NCBI GenBank assembly: GCA_036897095.1
Contig: JAYMSP010000033.1
Coordinates: 1-64,000 of the forward strand
Origin: Plantago elongata
Lineage: Eukaryota > Streptophyta > Magnoliopsida > Lamiales > Plantaginaceae
Direction of reading: 5' to 3'
Length of the DNA stretch: 64,000 nucleotides
How positions within the stretch are numbered: the stretch's first letter is position 1; every line of letters begins with the position of its first letter. The notes below the pieces were generated by a model, which did no database searches, was not told the DNA's origin, and saw only the letters and a program-made list of their open reading frames with translations. Both the position numbers and the translations under genes were made by a program. This document shows positions 10,172 through 20,923 of the stretch, piece after piece.

Positions 10172-12228
10172 ATGAGGCCACACGCAGTAGTAATCCCATA
10201 CCCAGCACAAGGCCACATTGCCCCTGTTCTCCGACTAGCCAAGCTCCTACATTACAAAGGCTTCTTCATCACGTTCGTCAACACCGAGTTCAATCACAAC
10301 CGTCTACTCCGTGCACGAGGCCCTGATGCTGTCAAGGGCCTCCAGGATTTCCAGTTCCGGACCATTCCTGACGGTCTCCCGCCTTCCGACAACAACGATG
10401 CAACGCAGGACATTCCCCTGCTTTCACAGTCCATGTCCAAGAACTGTCTTGAACCGTTCGTGGAGCTGATTGAGAGCTTGAATCAATCGAATGATTGTCC
10501 GGATGTGAGCTGTATTGTGTCTGATGGGGTTATGAGCTTCACTCTTGATGCTTCTGAGAGGCTGAGTATTCCAGAAGTGGTGTTTTTTACCACCAGTGCT
10601 TGTGGGTTCTGGGGGTACTGTTTCTATGGTGAGCTTGTTGATAGAGGTTATGTTCCGCTTAAAGGTATGTGATCGGTTCTGCTTAGTACTAGCTTATCAA
10701 CTTTGTTATCTGCTCGTTTATCGATTAGTTTTGAGTTAGTTTTTATAAGTACAGTGATCATTGAGAATTCTCCATGTTTTATATTATATGTTCCCAATGT
10801 TCTAAAAGTTCAATTGTATAGTTTATCTGAATTTTTTATCATTGCAGTTTAGTTTGTAATTAATTCGTAGTCAAAGTTCTGCTTAAAATTATGTTATCAG
10901 ATCGGTTAGTACTAGTTTATCAGCTCAATCACTTTAATTTTTAAATAAGTATGTCCAAATGAATTAGTTGATTATATCAGTTAGTTGTACATAGTTCTCA
11001 GCTCAACTAGTTTAGGTTCTTAGACCTTAGTTATTTTAGCTCAGCTAGTTTTGATAAATACAGTGATCATTCAACTGATCATTGAAATTCTCCATGCCAT
11101 TTTGATTGTATACAGTATGTTATTGTGTCTCGGTTATGGAATGTGGTTGCTGTTGGTGAATTTTTCTATTTGGTGCAGAGAAGAGTAAAATCGATGGTTT
11201 TATCCTTGTTACGCTTGCAGTTGCTTATGCTTTTGATTTTACTAAAGGATCTTTTTGTTTTAAGTAAACTAAAGGATTTTTTGTTTGTGATTTGAACAGA
11301 TGAAAGCGATTTGACTAATGGGTATTTGGATACGGAGATTGATTGGATACCGGGGATGAAAGGAATTCGATTGAAGGATATTCCGACTTTCATTAGAACA
11401 ACTGATCCAGATGCTATAATGCTCAAGTACAACATTGTGCAGCACGCGAATGCATCCAGGGCGAGAGCAATTGTGATCAACACGTTCGAGGAGTTAGAGG
11501 ATGAGGTCCTAGAGGCGATTCGTGCAAAGTTTGATTTAGTTTACACTATTGGTCCGCTTCAGTTGGTAGAGAAGGTGATATACGAGACCAAGCTAACTTC
11601 GATTGGGTCAAGTTTGTGGAAAGAGGATGTGGAGTGTTTGAAGTGGCTTGATGGGAAGGAAGACGAATCAGTTCTATACATTAATTTCGGTAGCATTACG
11701 CCTCTTTCGACTGAGCAAATGGTGGAGTTTGCTTGGGGGTTGGCTCAGAGTAAGCATAACTTCTTGTGGATCATTAGGCCTGATTTGATGAACGGTAAAG
11801 GGTCGGTTCTGCCCGAAGGGTTCATGGAGGATACGAAAGGTAGAGGGTTGATGGTGGGGTGGTGTCCTCAAGAAGATGTATTGGCTCACAAGGCGATTGG
11901 GGGTTTCTTGACTCATTGTGGATGGAACTCGACTATTGAGACGATATCAGAGGGTGTACCGATGGTTTGTTGGCCGTTTTTCGCGGAACAACAAACTAAC
12001 TGTTGGTACGCTTGCACGAAATGGGAGATTGGAGTGGAGATAGAAGGGGATGTTACTAGGGGGAAGGTTGAGAAAATGGTGAGGCTGATGATGGAAGGAG
12101 AGGAAGGGAAGGAGATGAGGAAGAAAGCATTGGAGTGGAAAGAAAAGGCTCAATTAGCAGCTAAGCCTGGTGGATCTTCCTATAATAATCTGGAAAAGTT
12201 GATTAATGAAACTCTACTTGGTCAATAG
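10172..12228 (+). CDS. UGT85A: UDP-glycosyltransferase, UGT85A family (copy 2)
   Basis: Tandem paralogue of the gene at 6487, same role and architecture. Exon 1 is 10172-10664 and exon 2 is 11300-12228, with the intron in the same phase-1 position but 635 bp long. The product is 473 residues. I chose the ATG at 10172 because it gives the family N-terminus MRPHAVVIPYPAQGH; an upstream in-frame TTG at 10148 is not credible. Catalytic His15 and Asp118 are present. The PSPG box (about 352-395) begins WCPQEDVLAHKA and carries HCGWNS and FFAEQQ. Exon 2 has the same length in both copies, and the proteins are clearly close, so the pair arose by local duplication. Differences cluster in the acceptor-binding N-terminal half. 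It appears intact. Confidence 0.95.
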
Positions 12229-12954
12229 AAAATCAAGTCAGTTTACATAAACCTATACAACCACCCTAGTTCTTTTTTCATTTGGAGTGTTTGTTCTTTT
12301 TTTTGACTGGTAGGTTAGGTTTATGGGGTTCGGTTGAATAAACCTATACAAGTATACAACTACCCTCTTTGGTGTCTCTTTTTTGAAAGTAGTGTATCTG
12401 CCTTGTCTTCCATGTATGTAATTTTAATCATGTTTAAACATTGAAATAAATTATGTCTATTTACTTGATAATTTATTCGAGTAATTTCCAGTTTATATTG
12501 TATTTAAATAGCTTGACAATGCATTTTGAGTCTTTATATATTTTTAGTTTATCAAAAAAAAAAAAAGCTTATGTAGAATCCAACTTATATTACCATAAAA
12601 TAGTGATGTTAATCGAAACAATTTGTATGGAAAACACTAATACTTACAACATAGTCAAATATTAATATGTTTCTTAACAATTTTCTAATTAGATTGTGGT
12701 AGAGAGGGTCTTTGAAAAGAGTCTATTTGAAGATCATAGAAGGAAAAAAGCTTAGTATGAAATCTCAGTATATACACAAATTATAAGGAAACCAGATTAA
12801 TATAAATAAATAAATTTCACGCTTTTCTAAAAACAAAACGTAGATACATGTATTAGTGAAATACTTTGGAGACGGGTTAATTTGAAGTATATGTATAATA
12901 TTTTAAATAATACTAATAATTTTTATGAATAAAATTTTTATAATAATTATATAT

Positions 12955-13140
12955 ATATTAGAAATGGTACACCGTGTGTGCCTAGAAATTTAAATTAATC
13001 AAATTTCTTTTATATACGAATTCACATATATATATTTTTTTAAGCAGTTAAAGGGTGACTCAAACCGTCGATCTATTGGTTAGAGGTGAAGTGTTTTTAC
13101 CAATTAAGCGTCTTAAAAACTCACATATTATATGTTTAAT
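12955..13140. repeat. Dispersed repeat pair, copy 1
   Basis: Colinear similarity to 14195-14330: TAGAAATxxTACACCGTG, then GTGCCTAxAAATT, then AAATTAATCA(A/G)ATTT, a (TA)n run, and GGGTGACTC(A/G)AACC. Copies are diverged; the family is unknown. Confidence 0.6.
13058..13118 (-). repeat. Degenerate tRNA-like dispersed repeat
   Basis: On the minus strand the segment has an A-box-like CGCTTAATTGGT followed about 40 bases later by a B-box-like GGTTTGAGTCACC. A second, shorter copy at 14300-14325 keeps the B-box-like GGTTCGAGTCACC but not the A box. Both are preceded on the plus strand by homologous sequence (ACACCGTG...ATTCAAATTAATCA(A/G)ATTT... then a TA run), so they are two copies of one dispersed element, possibly SINE-derived. 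It does not fold as a proper tRNA. Confidence 0.45.
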
Positions 13141-13882
13141 GAGACATTTGTGTTTTAAATGGAAATACAAATTTCTTTTACACACTTGTATCCACAAATT
13201 AATCTAGAAAGTAGCGACTATTAATACTAACACATAAGTGAAAGAGTCTCTTCAATTTATTGGTTGGGTAGGTTGGATTAAACCAACTCAAAATGAATAA
13301 TTTATATGTAAATGTATACCTTTTACTATTTCTTAGGTGTGAGGTGACTCCATCATTTAGTAGTTTAAAAAGTTATGTGACATAGATATAATAAAAAATA
13401 TATAATATTTTAAAAGGAATAATGGAATACAAATGCTTAGGTACAAAAATAAAATACAAAGCGTGAATGTATCGAGTCTTGTTAATGGATACAATACACA
13501 TAAAAGAAAAACAAAAGTTCAAAATTACCCAAAAACCATTGCAATCATCTAAGGAGTTCTAGTTTGGTTTCTTTGCATGAGCCATTTCAACAACCACAAC
13601 GTTCATCTAGACCGATCAATCCAATCAACTTGTTCTAGAGTGTTTTCAATTCCTTTAGAAAAAATATGCTTTGAACCACATCTGTAAAAACTTTGAAGGA
13701 GTATTGTGTGTAGTGTGAGGTTGCGAGCGGAGAAAAACTGAAATAGACTTTATAGCCAGTTGCTGGAAAATAAAGAAGAAACTCTAAACAAAGTGCAATA
13801 GTGAGACAACACTATAACTAAAAAAATGAGACTTTAACATGACAATTGAAGACTCATTATATTATTGGAGAATAATAAATTA

Positions 13883-14155
13883 CTCCCTCTAATATTTTAC
13901 AAATTTTCTACCCATTTACTTTCTCTCAAATTAACAAAAAGTCATATTTTATTAATTTATGTGGGATATTATATTGATAAAGTTGTAAGTGGGTAATAAG
14001 GTAAGAGAGAGATTGAATAAAATGATGATAAAGTAGGAAAAATATATAATAAAGAATTAGGTAGTGAGATAAAATCTTTTCATTTATGGGTTAAGAAGTT
14101 TCTAACGAAACATCAATAAAAAAAAGTTGGGAAGTTATTAATGAAACGGATGGAG
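13883..14155. mobile_element. Stowaway-type MITE
   Basis: A 273-bp AT-rich element bounded by CTCCCTCTAATATT at the left and, reading inward on the other strand, CTCCATCCGTTTCATTAAT at the right, flanked on each side by TA (13881-13882 and 14156-14157). CTCCCTCCGT ends and a TA target duplication are the hallmark of Tc1/mariner-derived Stowaway MITEs. There is no coding capacity. The inverted ends have diverged, so it is an old insertion. Confidence 0.75.
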
Positions 14156-14194
14156 TATAAAAGTAAAACGACATTTTACGTTTTATAGTAATTA

Positions 14195-14330
14195 TATGTA
14201 TACTAGAAATAATACACCGTGTTAAATGCGGTGCCTAAAAATTCAAATTAATCAGATTTATATCACATACAAATTCTCATATATATATATATATATATGG
14301 GTGACTCGAACCCTCGAGCTGAAGCTAATG
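14195..14330. repeat. Dispersed repeat pair, copy 2
   Basis: Partner of the 12955-13140 repeat in the same orientation, interrupted by a (TA)n tract at 14280-14299 and ending in a tRNA-B-box-like GGGTGACTCGAACC string. Confidence 0.6.
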
Positions 14331-15516
14331 TTCAGGTACATATGACTATAAATTTAAAATTCATCCATAAGTTGCTTTACTCTATGTCGCTAATATGGGT
14401 AATATATATTCTTCCACTTTGATTTTGAATAACAGTTCACTGCTTTTAACTCTGTATTAATCTTAAAGAGTAAATGTAAACTATTCAACTTTTATATACA
14501 ATCAAACTTCAAAAACTAATTCTATTATACTATAATTTAATTAAACATTTTACATTTTGAATTTAAAATTAATTCAAAGTTAGTTTTTATAAACTTAAAC
14601 GGTAAAAAGTTCAAGTAAAAAGCTATTACTAGGATGGGGTAAGTATAAACTCTACTACTTTCTTCATCCAAAGTAAGATTTTCATTATTTTATTTTTCCG
14701 GACAACGTCTCAATTACGAATATTATTTAGAATATTTAACTAAATTTATAATGAAATTTTATTACATTAATAAGGGTAGAAGTGTCCAGGACAGATAGTC
14801 CTATCATGATATCCACCACCCTAGCTAGTTTGAGTTTACCATATATATGGGCGCAGACATATGGGACATTATAATAAACAAAATAAACCTAGTACTAATA
14901 CTAACGTTGTTAAATCCGCAGTCCTAAATTTTGATACAAAACCAAGCTTATTAATTTGTCATTACACTTCTAACTTTTTACTCTTTGTTTCGCTTCATTT
15001 TGAATTTGGTGGTGTTTTATTTAATTTATGGTGTGTCAATTGTACACATTTCAGATCCATGTCGATCCATACATTCATCCAAATTCGATAGTAGAAAATT
15101 CTTAATTTTGCAAGACTGTATGTTCTTCTTGATGTTCGTTCTTCATGATTTTGTAACAAGCACCTTGGAATCTTCTTTTTTTTTGTGATATAGGTGAGTA
15201 TTGATCATTTATGGTAAAATTTGCAAACGATTTAAGTATTTCGTGAAAATTTAAATGTAAGTTTTGACGCGTTAATTAACTTTTTATACGGTCTATTAAT
15301 GAACATTAAATGAAATAAATTGTACGACCATAACCTTTACACAAATTAAATACAGGTCGCATAGAAAGTGGATCTATTGGCGCGACTTTTAAATTTATTT
15401 AGTCATTTTGTCTATTCAAAACAAAGACACTTATTAAAAATAGCCTAGCATATGTTGGCAAACATTCTTCATGTAACTTCTTTCTTTTACAGGTAAGATT
15501 GATAAAGATATCAATA
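14331..15516. other. AT-rich spacer
   Basis: Upstream flank of the decayed F-box gene. Short reading frames at 14861-15188 have no domain similarity and overlap one another, which argues against coding. Nothing else is recognised. Confidence 0.55.
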
Positions 15517-16563
15517 ATGTTGCCATATAATCTACTAGAAGATGTTTTCCTCCGTCTCCCTATAACAGCGGCAGCATGCTGCAAGTGCGTTTGCAAGCAA
15601 TGGAATGCTCTTGTTACTTCCATGGAAAGATCGGTATTGTCAAATCGCACGATTCTTGTAACATGTACAACTGAGGAATGTGATGTATTCCCACGTCATA
15701 ACGGTGACATTGCATCAATAAGTGGTAATGGGTCTTCAATTTTGAAGAAAAATACTAAACCTGACACAGTTGTGGGTGTGTGTGGTGGTCTGGTTTGCTT
15801 ATCAAGCAATGACACTGGCCATGTGTCTGTTATAAATCCGGCAATCCGACTTAATTATCTCAGTGGTACTTCTGAACCGATTGGGCTTAATAGATGTTTC
15901 TTTTGGAATTGGATATGCAATTGATTGTTACTAAGTAGTCAAGATCAGTCAGTCTGCTACTGAAACAACTACGACATTCGTAAACTCCGTACCCCATTGA
16001 AAGCTAGAGTGTTAACATTACCATAAGCTTTTGTGCCATTCCTATTAACTCGTGCAACCCCAATCAAAATCGCAAAACAAGTTAGTACTGGATAACTCTC
16101 AACCTCGCAAACCAGAATCTGAAGATAGTTAAGTTTGACATGGAGACAGAGAGCTTTTCAGAGATTCCGTTCTTCTCCCGTATGCCAAATGTGGTATACA
16201 ATGGTGAAGTTAGAGGGAGGCATGGTGTTGTTGAACTTCATATCAGTGATATGACATTTTGGCTAGGTGTTTTCGAAGAGCATATATGTCTGTTAGCAAC
16301 ACAATCGAATCAACTGGAGAAATAATGGTCATTGAAGATGGCAATACTACTACCAGCTGGACAAAGAAATTTGAAAGCGAGATTGGTTTCAGGATATGAG
16401 AGCCGCCATAGGATTCACTGCGAACGACGAATTGGTAGTTCGAAACGATAATAATGCATTGTGTGCACATGATATTCACAGGCAAACAACTGAGTATCCT
16501 CTAACTTGTTGTCCATATCATCAGGTTTTTACTTATAGAGAGACGAGTTCGATGCCTTATTAG
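15517..16563 (+). pseudogene. F-box protein with associated domain (FBA type), decayed
   Basis: Intact members are substrate adaptors of SCF E3 ubiquitin ligases. The frame from the ATG at 15517 opens with an F-box (LPYNLLEDVFLRLP, then CKCVCKQWNALV) and runs about 135 residues to a stop at 15922-15924. An upstream in-frame TTG is not a credible start. Homology continues in other frames: FGIGYAIDCY near 15902, a segment at 16140-16322, SWTKKFESEIGF near 16355, and a C-terminal block with RAAIGFTANDELVVRNDN, YDIHRQTT-like AHDIHRQTT and a stop at 16561. At least three frame changes or stops separate the blocks, so a full-length protein is not encoded. The order of blocks matches F-box-associated proteins of about 350-400 residues. 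Confidence 0.75.
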
Positions 16564-16908
16564 GAACTAAACAGACTTAACTATGTGTATACTAGCTAGG
16601 TATATATGATTACTTTTTCTTTTAGCTAGATAATGTAGTTTCCTCACAAAAACATATTGTAAATATTATATTGTTAAAATCAATTCTCTAAGTTTTCAAG
16701 TATCAATGCTATTTAATAATAAAACTCAACTTTATAATTATCTTTTAAATAATTTTAATAGCCCCCAAAAAATGTTCCCTCAGAGATGAACTTCTTCATT
16801 TTCCAACTAGAAAAACATAACTAAAGGAACAAGTGAAACTCCTAGGACCTAGACTGTAAATTTTTATTTCTACAGTCAAATAGATCAAACTTTAGAAAAA
16901 AGACATAA

Positions 16909-16995
16909 GGGGTGGTGGCGCAGTTGGCTAGCGCGTAGGTCTCATAGCTTTGTTGAGTGATCCTGAGGTCGAGAGTTCGAGCCTCTCTCACCCCA
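16909..16995 (+). tRNA. trnM-CAT: Elongator tRNA-Met (CAT) with intron
   Basis: GGGGTGG pairs with CTCACCCC at the 3' end (one G-U pair), followed by discriminator A. The A box is TGGCGCAGTTGG, the anticodon loop CTCATA, and the B box GAGTTCGAGCCTC. An intron of about 11-13 bases follows the anticodon, as is normal for plant nuclear elongator tRNA-Met. A T-run starting at 16996 supplies the RNA polymerase III terminator. A damaged copy lies at 20404. Confidence 0.95.
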
Positions 16996-18254
16996 TTTTT
17001 TCTTCCTTTTTGCCTTTCTTTAGTTCCTTGAAAGGTGCTACGATTATTCGAACCGTCTCAACTTGTATCCTTTTCCTTTATGCATGACTTCCTTCCAAAC
17101 TCTTAGAAGGTGCAAATATTTTCGTAGTCGTATCTCTTTGTATATATAATTATACGATTAAATATAAATATATTATTTACTTTGACTCTGTAAATGTTCA
17201 ACCGATTATTTTCTCCCTAAAAAATAATAACATTTAAGTGCAGTTTTTTCTAACTCATAATATGTAGATAGCATAACATGACTTCCTAGACTCATATATC
17301 CTTATTTTGTAATCACATATAGAGAGACTACTATTATGCAGGCTGCGAAATAAACCATATTAACTAATTAAATGCACTAGCTGGGTATATAATTTCTTGT
17401 TTATGTTGTTGGGAGGTTGTTGATGATGCTTGCACAAAAATATATCTTACTATGTCACCAAAAAGTTATGTGTAAAATTTTTATTTAAATAATTATTAAC
17501 AGTTTCGATTACATTTCACAACTCAAAATACTAGTTAGATAGTTATTGATCACCAGAGTCGTAATTTAGAAACAATTCAGTTTGATATAGCGACTATAGA
17601 TTTATGCATATTTTTTGATATGGAGACTATAAGTTTAGATGGATTTTGTCCGCACCTTTATTAAATGATTGTATGTTTGTCTCACACCTGAGTCATTTAA
17701 AACGGAGATTTGACCATTGGAGATATACTCAAACATTGATTACGCTAATTTGAAAACCAAACTTGTCACAATTACTATTCGTATTTTCTTACACGTCCAT
17801 TACAAGATGGTAATTCGAAATAGTATAATATCAACTAATTTACTTATAATTTTCACAGGTGAAAGATTTATTCGTGCCTTTTTTCTTGAGTACGAACTGC
17901 GAACACTAAGAATAGTCCATATTTTTACCAAAAATTAAAGTTAGAATTACGATGAATATTTGAAAAACAATTTCTTATGACATTTCTTAATTTTAGTTCA
18001 TTTTCAACAAGTTTGTGGCATAACCGACACCGTTTTAGCAAAAAAGGGGGTTCAATTAGGGCTAACCGTCTCTGATATCCCAACGTGTTCTGCTACCTGA
18101 AACTGTCGATAGATTTCTTCTATCGGCGGTTACGATTCCTGTATATCTCTGCAATCCAGTATAAATTAAGTTTCATCATGACGATGAGACTCAAATCCAA
18201 CCACAATACTCGCAAAAACCTTCTTCAGAGTCAAATCAATCCACTTCAATCAGG
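16996..18254. other. Spacer downstream of tRNA-Met
   Basis: AT-rich, with no gene recognised. A reading frame starting near 18085 (or at the ATG at 18178) runs into the repeat described at 18255. Confidence 0.5.
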
Positions 18255-18460
18255 TCAATCAATCTCTCTCTTGCTCTTTTGTATAATCTCAGCGGTGATT
18301 ATTTGCTACATTTCATTCTGCAACTCAGTTTATCGATCAAGTACTGATTTGGACTTGTTTGTTCAATTTGTGCTGAAAGTGTTACTTTTCTTCCGTGATT
18401 TCATCGTAGATCTCGGAAATGGCGTGAGGTTTCTGTTGCCAACTCTCAACTGCTGGTAAT
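18255..18460 (+). repeat. Direct repeat flanking MBD gene, left copy
   Basis: Aligns colinearly with 19617-19833. Shared strings include TCAATCTCTxT, GGTGATTATTTG, CTTTTCTTCC followed by TGATTTCATC/TAATTTCATC, and CTGTTGCCAA. In both copies the same frame is open and predicts a very hydrophobic segment (SISLLLF...VIIC...FIVDL in this copy). In this copy the frame from ATG 18178 to 18459 would give about 93 residues. It may be a small membrane protein, or just a duplicated leader; I cannot decide. Confidence 0.65.
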
Positions 18461-18817
18461 TTTTGAAAATTACTTAGGATTAACGTTTTTTTGTGCATTT
18501 TACTTGCATTTGCTAGATACTTGTGAAAATTCAGTAGATTGTAGAAAAATGACAATTTGATACTAGATTCGTCATTTTAAGAGCATTAATGAAATTCTCT
18601 GAGCTAGACTTGAATTTTTTTTCTCAGTTTATGCGAACATTAAAGCAATTCCAGATTGCATTGCACATTTTATGGCAGTAGATATTTACGAGTCACGACC
18701 TTGAGCCCCTGCTGCACTATTTATTACTGCGGTTCTCATCATTTGCTCCTGAAACGAACTAGGGTTGCGGGAACTCACACACATTGAACATACACTGAGA
18801 TTAGTTTTGTTTTAGAG
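18461..18817. other. Upstream region of MBD gene
   Basis: Promoter and leader of the MBD gene. No clear TATA box was found. AACTAGGGTTGCGGG around 18760 resembles plant leader or telo-box-like sequence. Confidence 0.4.
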
Positions 18818-19523
18818 ATGGCTGGTAAGGATCTAGATTGGTTGCCAGAGGGGTGGACGGTTGAGGTGAAGGTCGGATCTGGTGGAACCAAAACTAAGGT
18901 ACGGTTATCGATTAAAATTGTTTGGTGACTTCTGGTTTCTTGGCATGTCAACTTGTTGGTCTGTTTGTTTCAATTACAGAATTTTTGTTGATGTATTTGT
19001 GTTATTGGTGCTTTGATTCAGGGGATAGCTTAGAAATTGAATTGTTGTGTTTTTAAGATTATAATTCAATATTGCAAGTCATGTGGTTCATTCTCTAGTA
19101 ATGTTAGTGGTCCCTTATGTGCATATTCTTGGTTTATATTCCAACTTACTATTTTATCTTTGTTTTTCATTGAAGTTCTATACCGACCCAAGAACTGGCA
19201 AAAAGTTCAAGTCCAGGCCAGATGTGCTTCGGTATCTCTACGGTGAGGCCCACATGCCAAAGAAGCGTAAGGTGCCTACGGGTCGCTCATCTGTGGTACA
19301 GGACCAAAACATCCTCAAGGATGAGATGCCGATGGAAGATGGTGAACAAGCAATGGCCTCATTCCAGCATCCTCCTGATGTGCCCTCATTAAAGCAGCCT
19401 CTCAGCGTGCCAGATGAATGGCTCGTTGGGCCTGACTCCAATTTTTTTGCAAGTGTGATTGAAGAATTCAGTATTAGTTATGGTTTCACACTTGCACTAG
19501 CAAGGAATAGTAATTTGTTATAA
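18818..19523 (+). CDS. Small methyl-CpG-binding-domain protein
   Basis: MBD proteins bind methylated CpG DNA in chromatin. Exon 1 (18818-18898, 27 codons) encodes MAGKDLDWLPEGWTVEVKV; after a phase-0 intron, exon 2 (19176-19523) continues FYTDPRTGKKFKSRPDVLRYL, which completes the MBD fold (DWLPxGW...YxDPxxGxxFxSxxxVxxYL). The product is 142 residues. The MBD occupies about residues 6-50, followed by PKKRKV at about 54-60, a match to the classical monopartite nuclear import signal. The rest is acidic and proline-containing. The MBD lacks the longer loop seen in AtMBD5/6, since the exon junction joins TKTK directly to FYTD. Without further exons this is a short protein; the last ~40 residues could be intron read-through if a downstream exon exists. 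Confidence 0.75.
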
Positions 19524-19616
19524 CGAAGTGTCATGTGTAGACAAAAAATTTATGGCCAGTTCCAAACAATTAATACATACAATTGTGCGCAACAGCCAAT
19601 TTTCCTGGAGATATTA

Positions 19617-19833
19617 CCGCAGTTCAATCTCTTTATTGCTATTTTACTTAATTTTGATGGTGATTATTTGTTCTGATGTCTCACATTTTCCGACTCAGCT
19701 CAATCACTACAAACTTGTTTTTAAATTTTTTTTTCATACTCTGTTTCTTTTCTTCCATAATTTCATCATGGATCTTTGAAATAACTAGCTCAGAAACAAA
19801 GAGTCCTGTTGCCAAATCTGAAATGCTGCTAGA
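19617..19833 (+). repeat. Direct repeat flanking MBD gene, right copy
   Basis: Second copy of the 18255-18460 segment, starting about 95 bp after the MBD stop codon. The hydrophobic frame is open (SISLLLFYLILMVIIC ... FIMDL) but stops soon after. The homology ends near CTGCTAG at 19833. Confidence 0.65.
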
Positions 19834-20403
19834 CAAACAACGGATGGACTTAAGATTATCTGGAAAGTAGTTACAGATGATAGCCATTACGCATGAATTA
19901 AGTCTGGAGATGGTTTTTTTGTTTTCTGAATTTTGCGCTGTTAATGTTATCTTTGTTGAACAATGCCATGATCGTCTCGGTAATCTTTGAAGGAATCTAG
20001 CTAGTTTACTTGACTTGAGTAAACTTCCATATCAATCATGACTTGTCTTGCCAGATTGTGTACTAGTACAAGAGATTTTTGTTTGCTGGCCTCTGAAATA
20101 AGCAGGATGCTTGGCAAACCGGTAGCGATCCTGAGAAAGCAATGAACATACTTTACCATTCTAGGATCACCGTGTATGTGTTAATGACCAAAGAATGGGT
20201 TGAACAAACGAAACAGATTTATGTGCAGTGGAGTGGACCGTTTTGTTTTTAATCAAGTAAGAAACTAATTACATTAATGGAGAAGTATTATTTACTTCAT
20301 CCAGTTGAAACATATGTTTTCATTCAAAATCAGAACATATACAGGTATAACAGAAGTTGAAATGTTCACAGTGTTTCGGTAAAATGAAGTTGTGATGACA
20401 ACA
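19834..20403. other. Spacer
   Basis: No gene or named repeat recognised between the right copy of the flanking repeat and the tRNA-Met fragment. Confidence 0.5.
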
Positions 20404-20463
20404 GGGGGCGCAGTTGGCTGGCGCGTAGTCCTCATAGCTTGTTTTCAAACCTCTCTCACCCCA
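20404..20463 (+). pseudogene. Truncated tRNA-Met copy
   Basis: GGGGGCGCAGTTGGCTGGCG followed by a CTCATAGCTTG anticodon/intron segment and CCTCTCTCACCCCA. Relative to the gene at 16909 it lacks the GTG after the first bases of the acceptor stem and the whole anticodon-3' arm to T-arm half (the region holding the B box). It cannot form a normal tRNA. A partial echo, GCCTCTCTCATTCCA, follows at about 20487. Confidence 0.85.
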
Positions 20464-20923
20464 ATTTCTTTTTAAATTTCTTTAAAGCCTCTCTCATTCC
20501 ATATTTTTTTAAATTTATTTCAATCTTAACTCGTCCAACAATTGCATTACTTAGTTGAACCAAAGCTATAAACTAAAACTTGATGGATGTAATAAGCTGC
20601 CTTAAAAGAATGTTGAGCAGCAATCACCAACCCACCACATCATAGTTTACATTAAGTATCGAAGATATGTTATAAAATTTGCATTCAATAGTTTTTTAAT
20701 TTTGTTATGTATTACTCCTTAGATATCGTGTTTGCCGATTTGAACATGTACTATGAATTCTTAATCGACGCAATCGTTATTTTTAGAAAAAATTACATAG
20801 AGCCCCTGCAGGATGCCTATTTTGCATATGGATCATCCGAGATCAACAATTATATCCAGATCCATAAATTCGTTTTTATGTTGACCAGCTTAATTTACTA
20901 TTCAATATTTGAGTAATCCAAAC
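20464..20923. other. Spacer
   Basis: AT-rich, no gene recognised. A reading frame at 20707-20916 has no domain similarity. Confidence 0.5.

Larger units (their letters stand above)
12229..13882. other. AT-rich spacer
   Basis: 3' flank of the second UGT85A gene followed by AT-rich DNA. Apart from the tRNA-like repeat listed separately, no gene or recognisable transposon was found. Confidence 0.6.
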
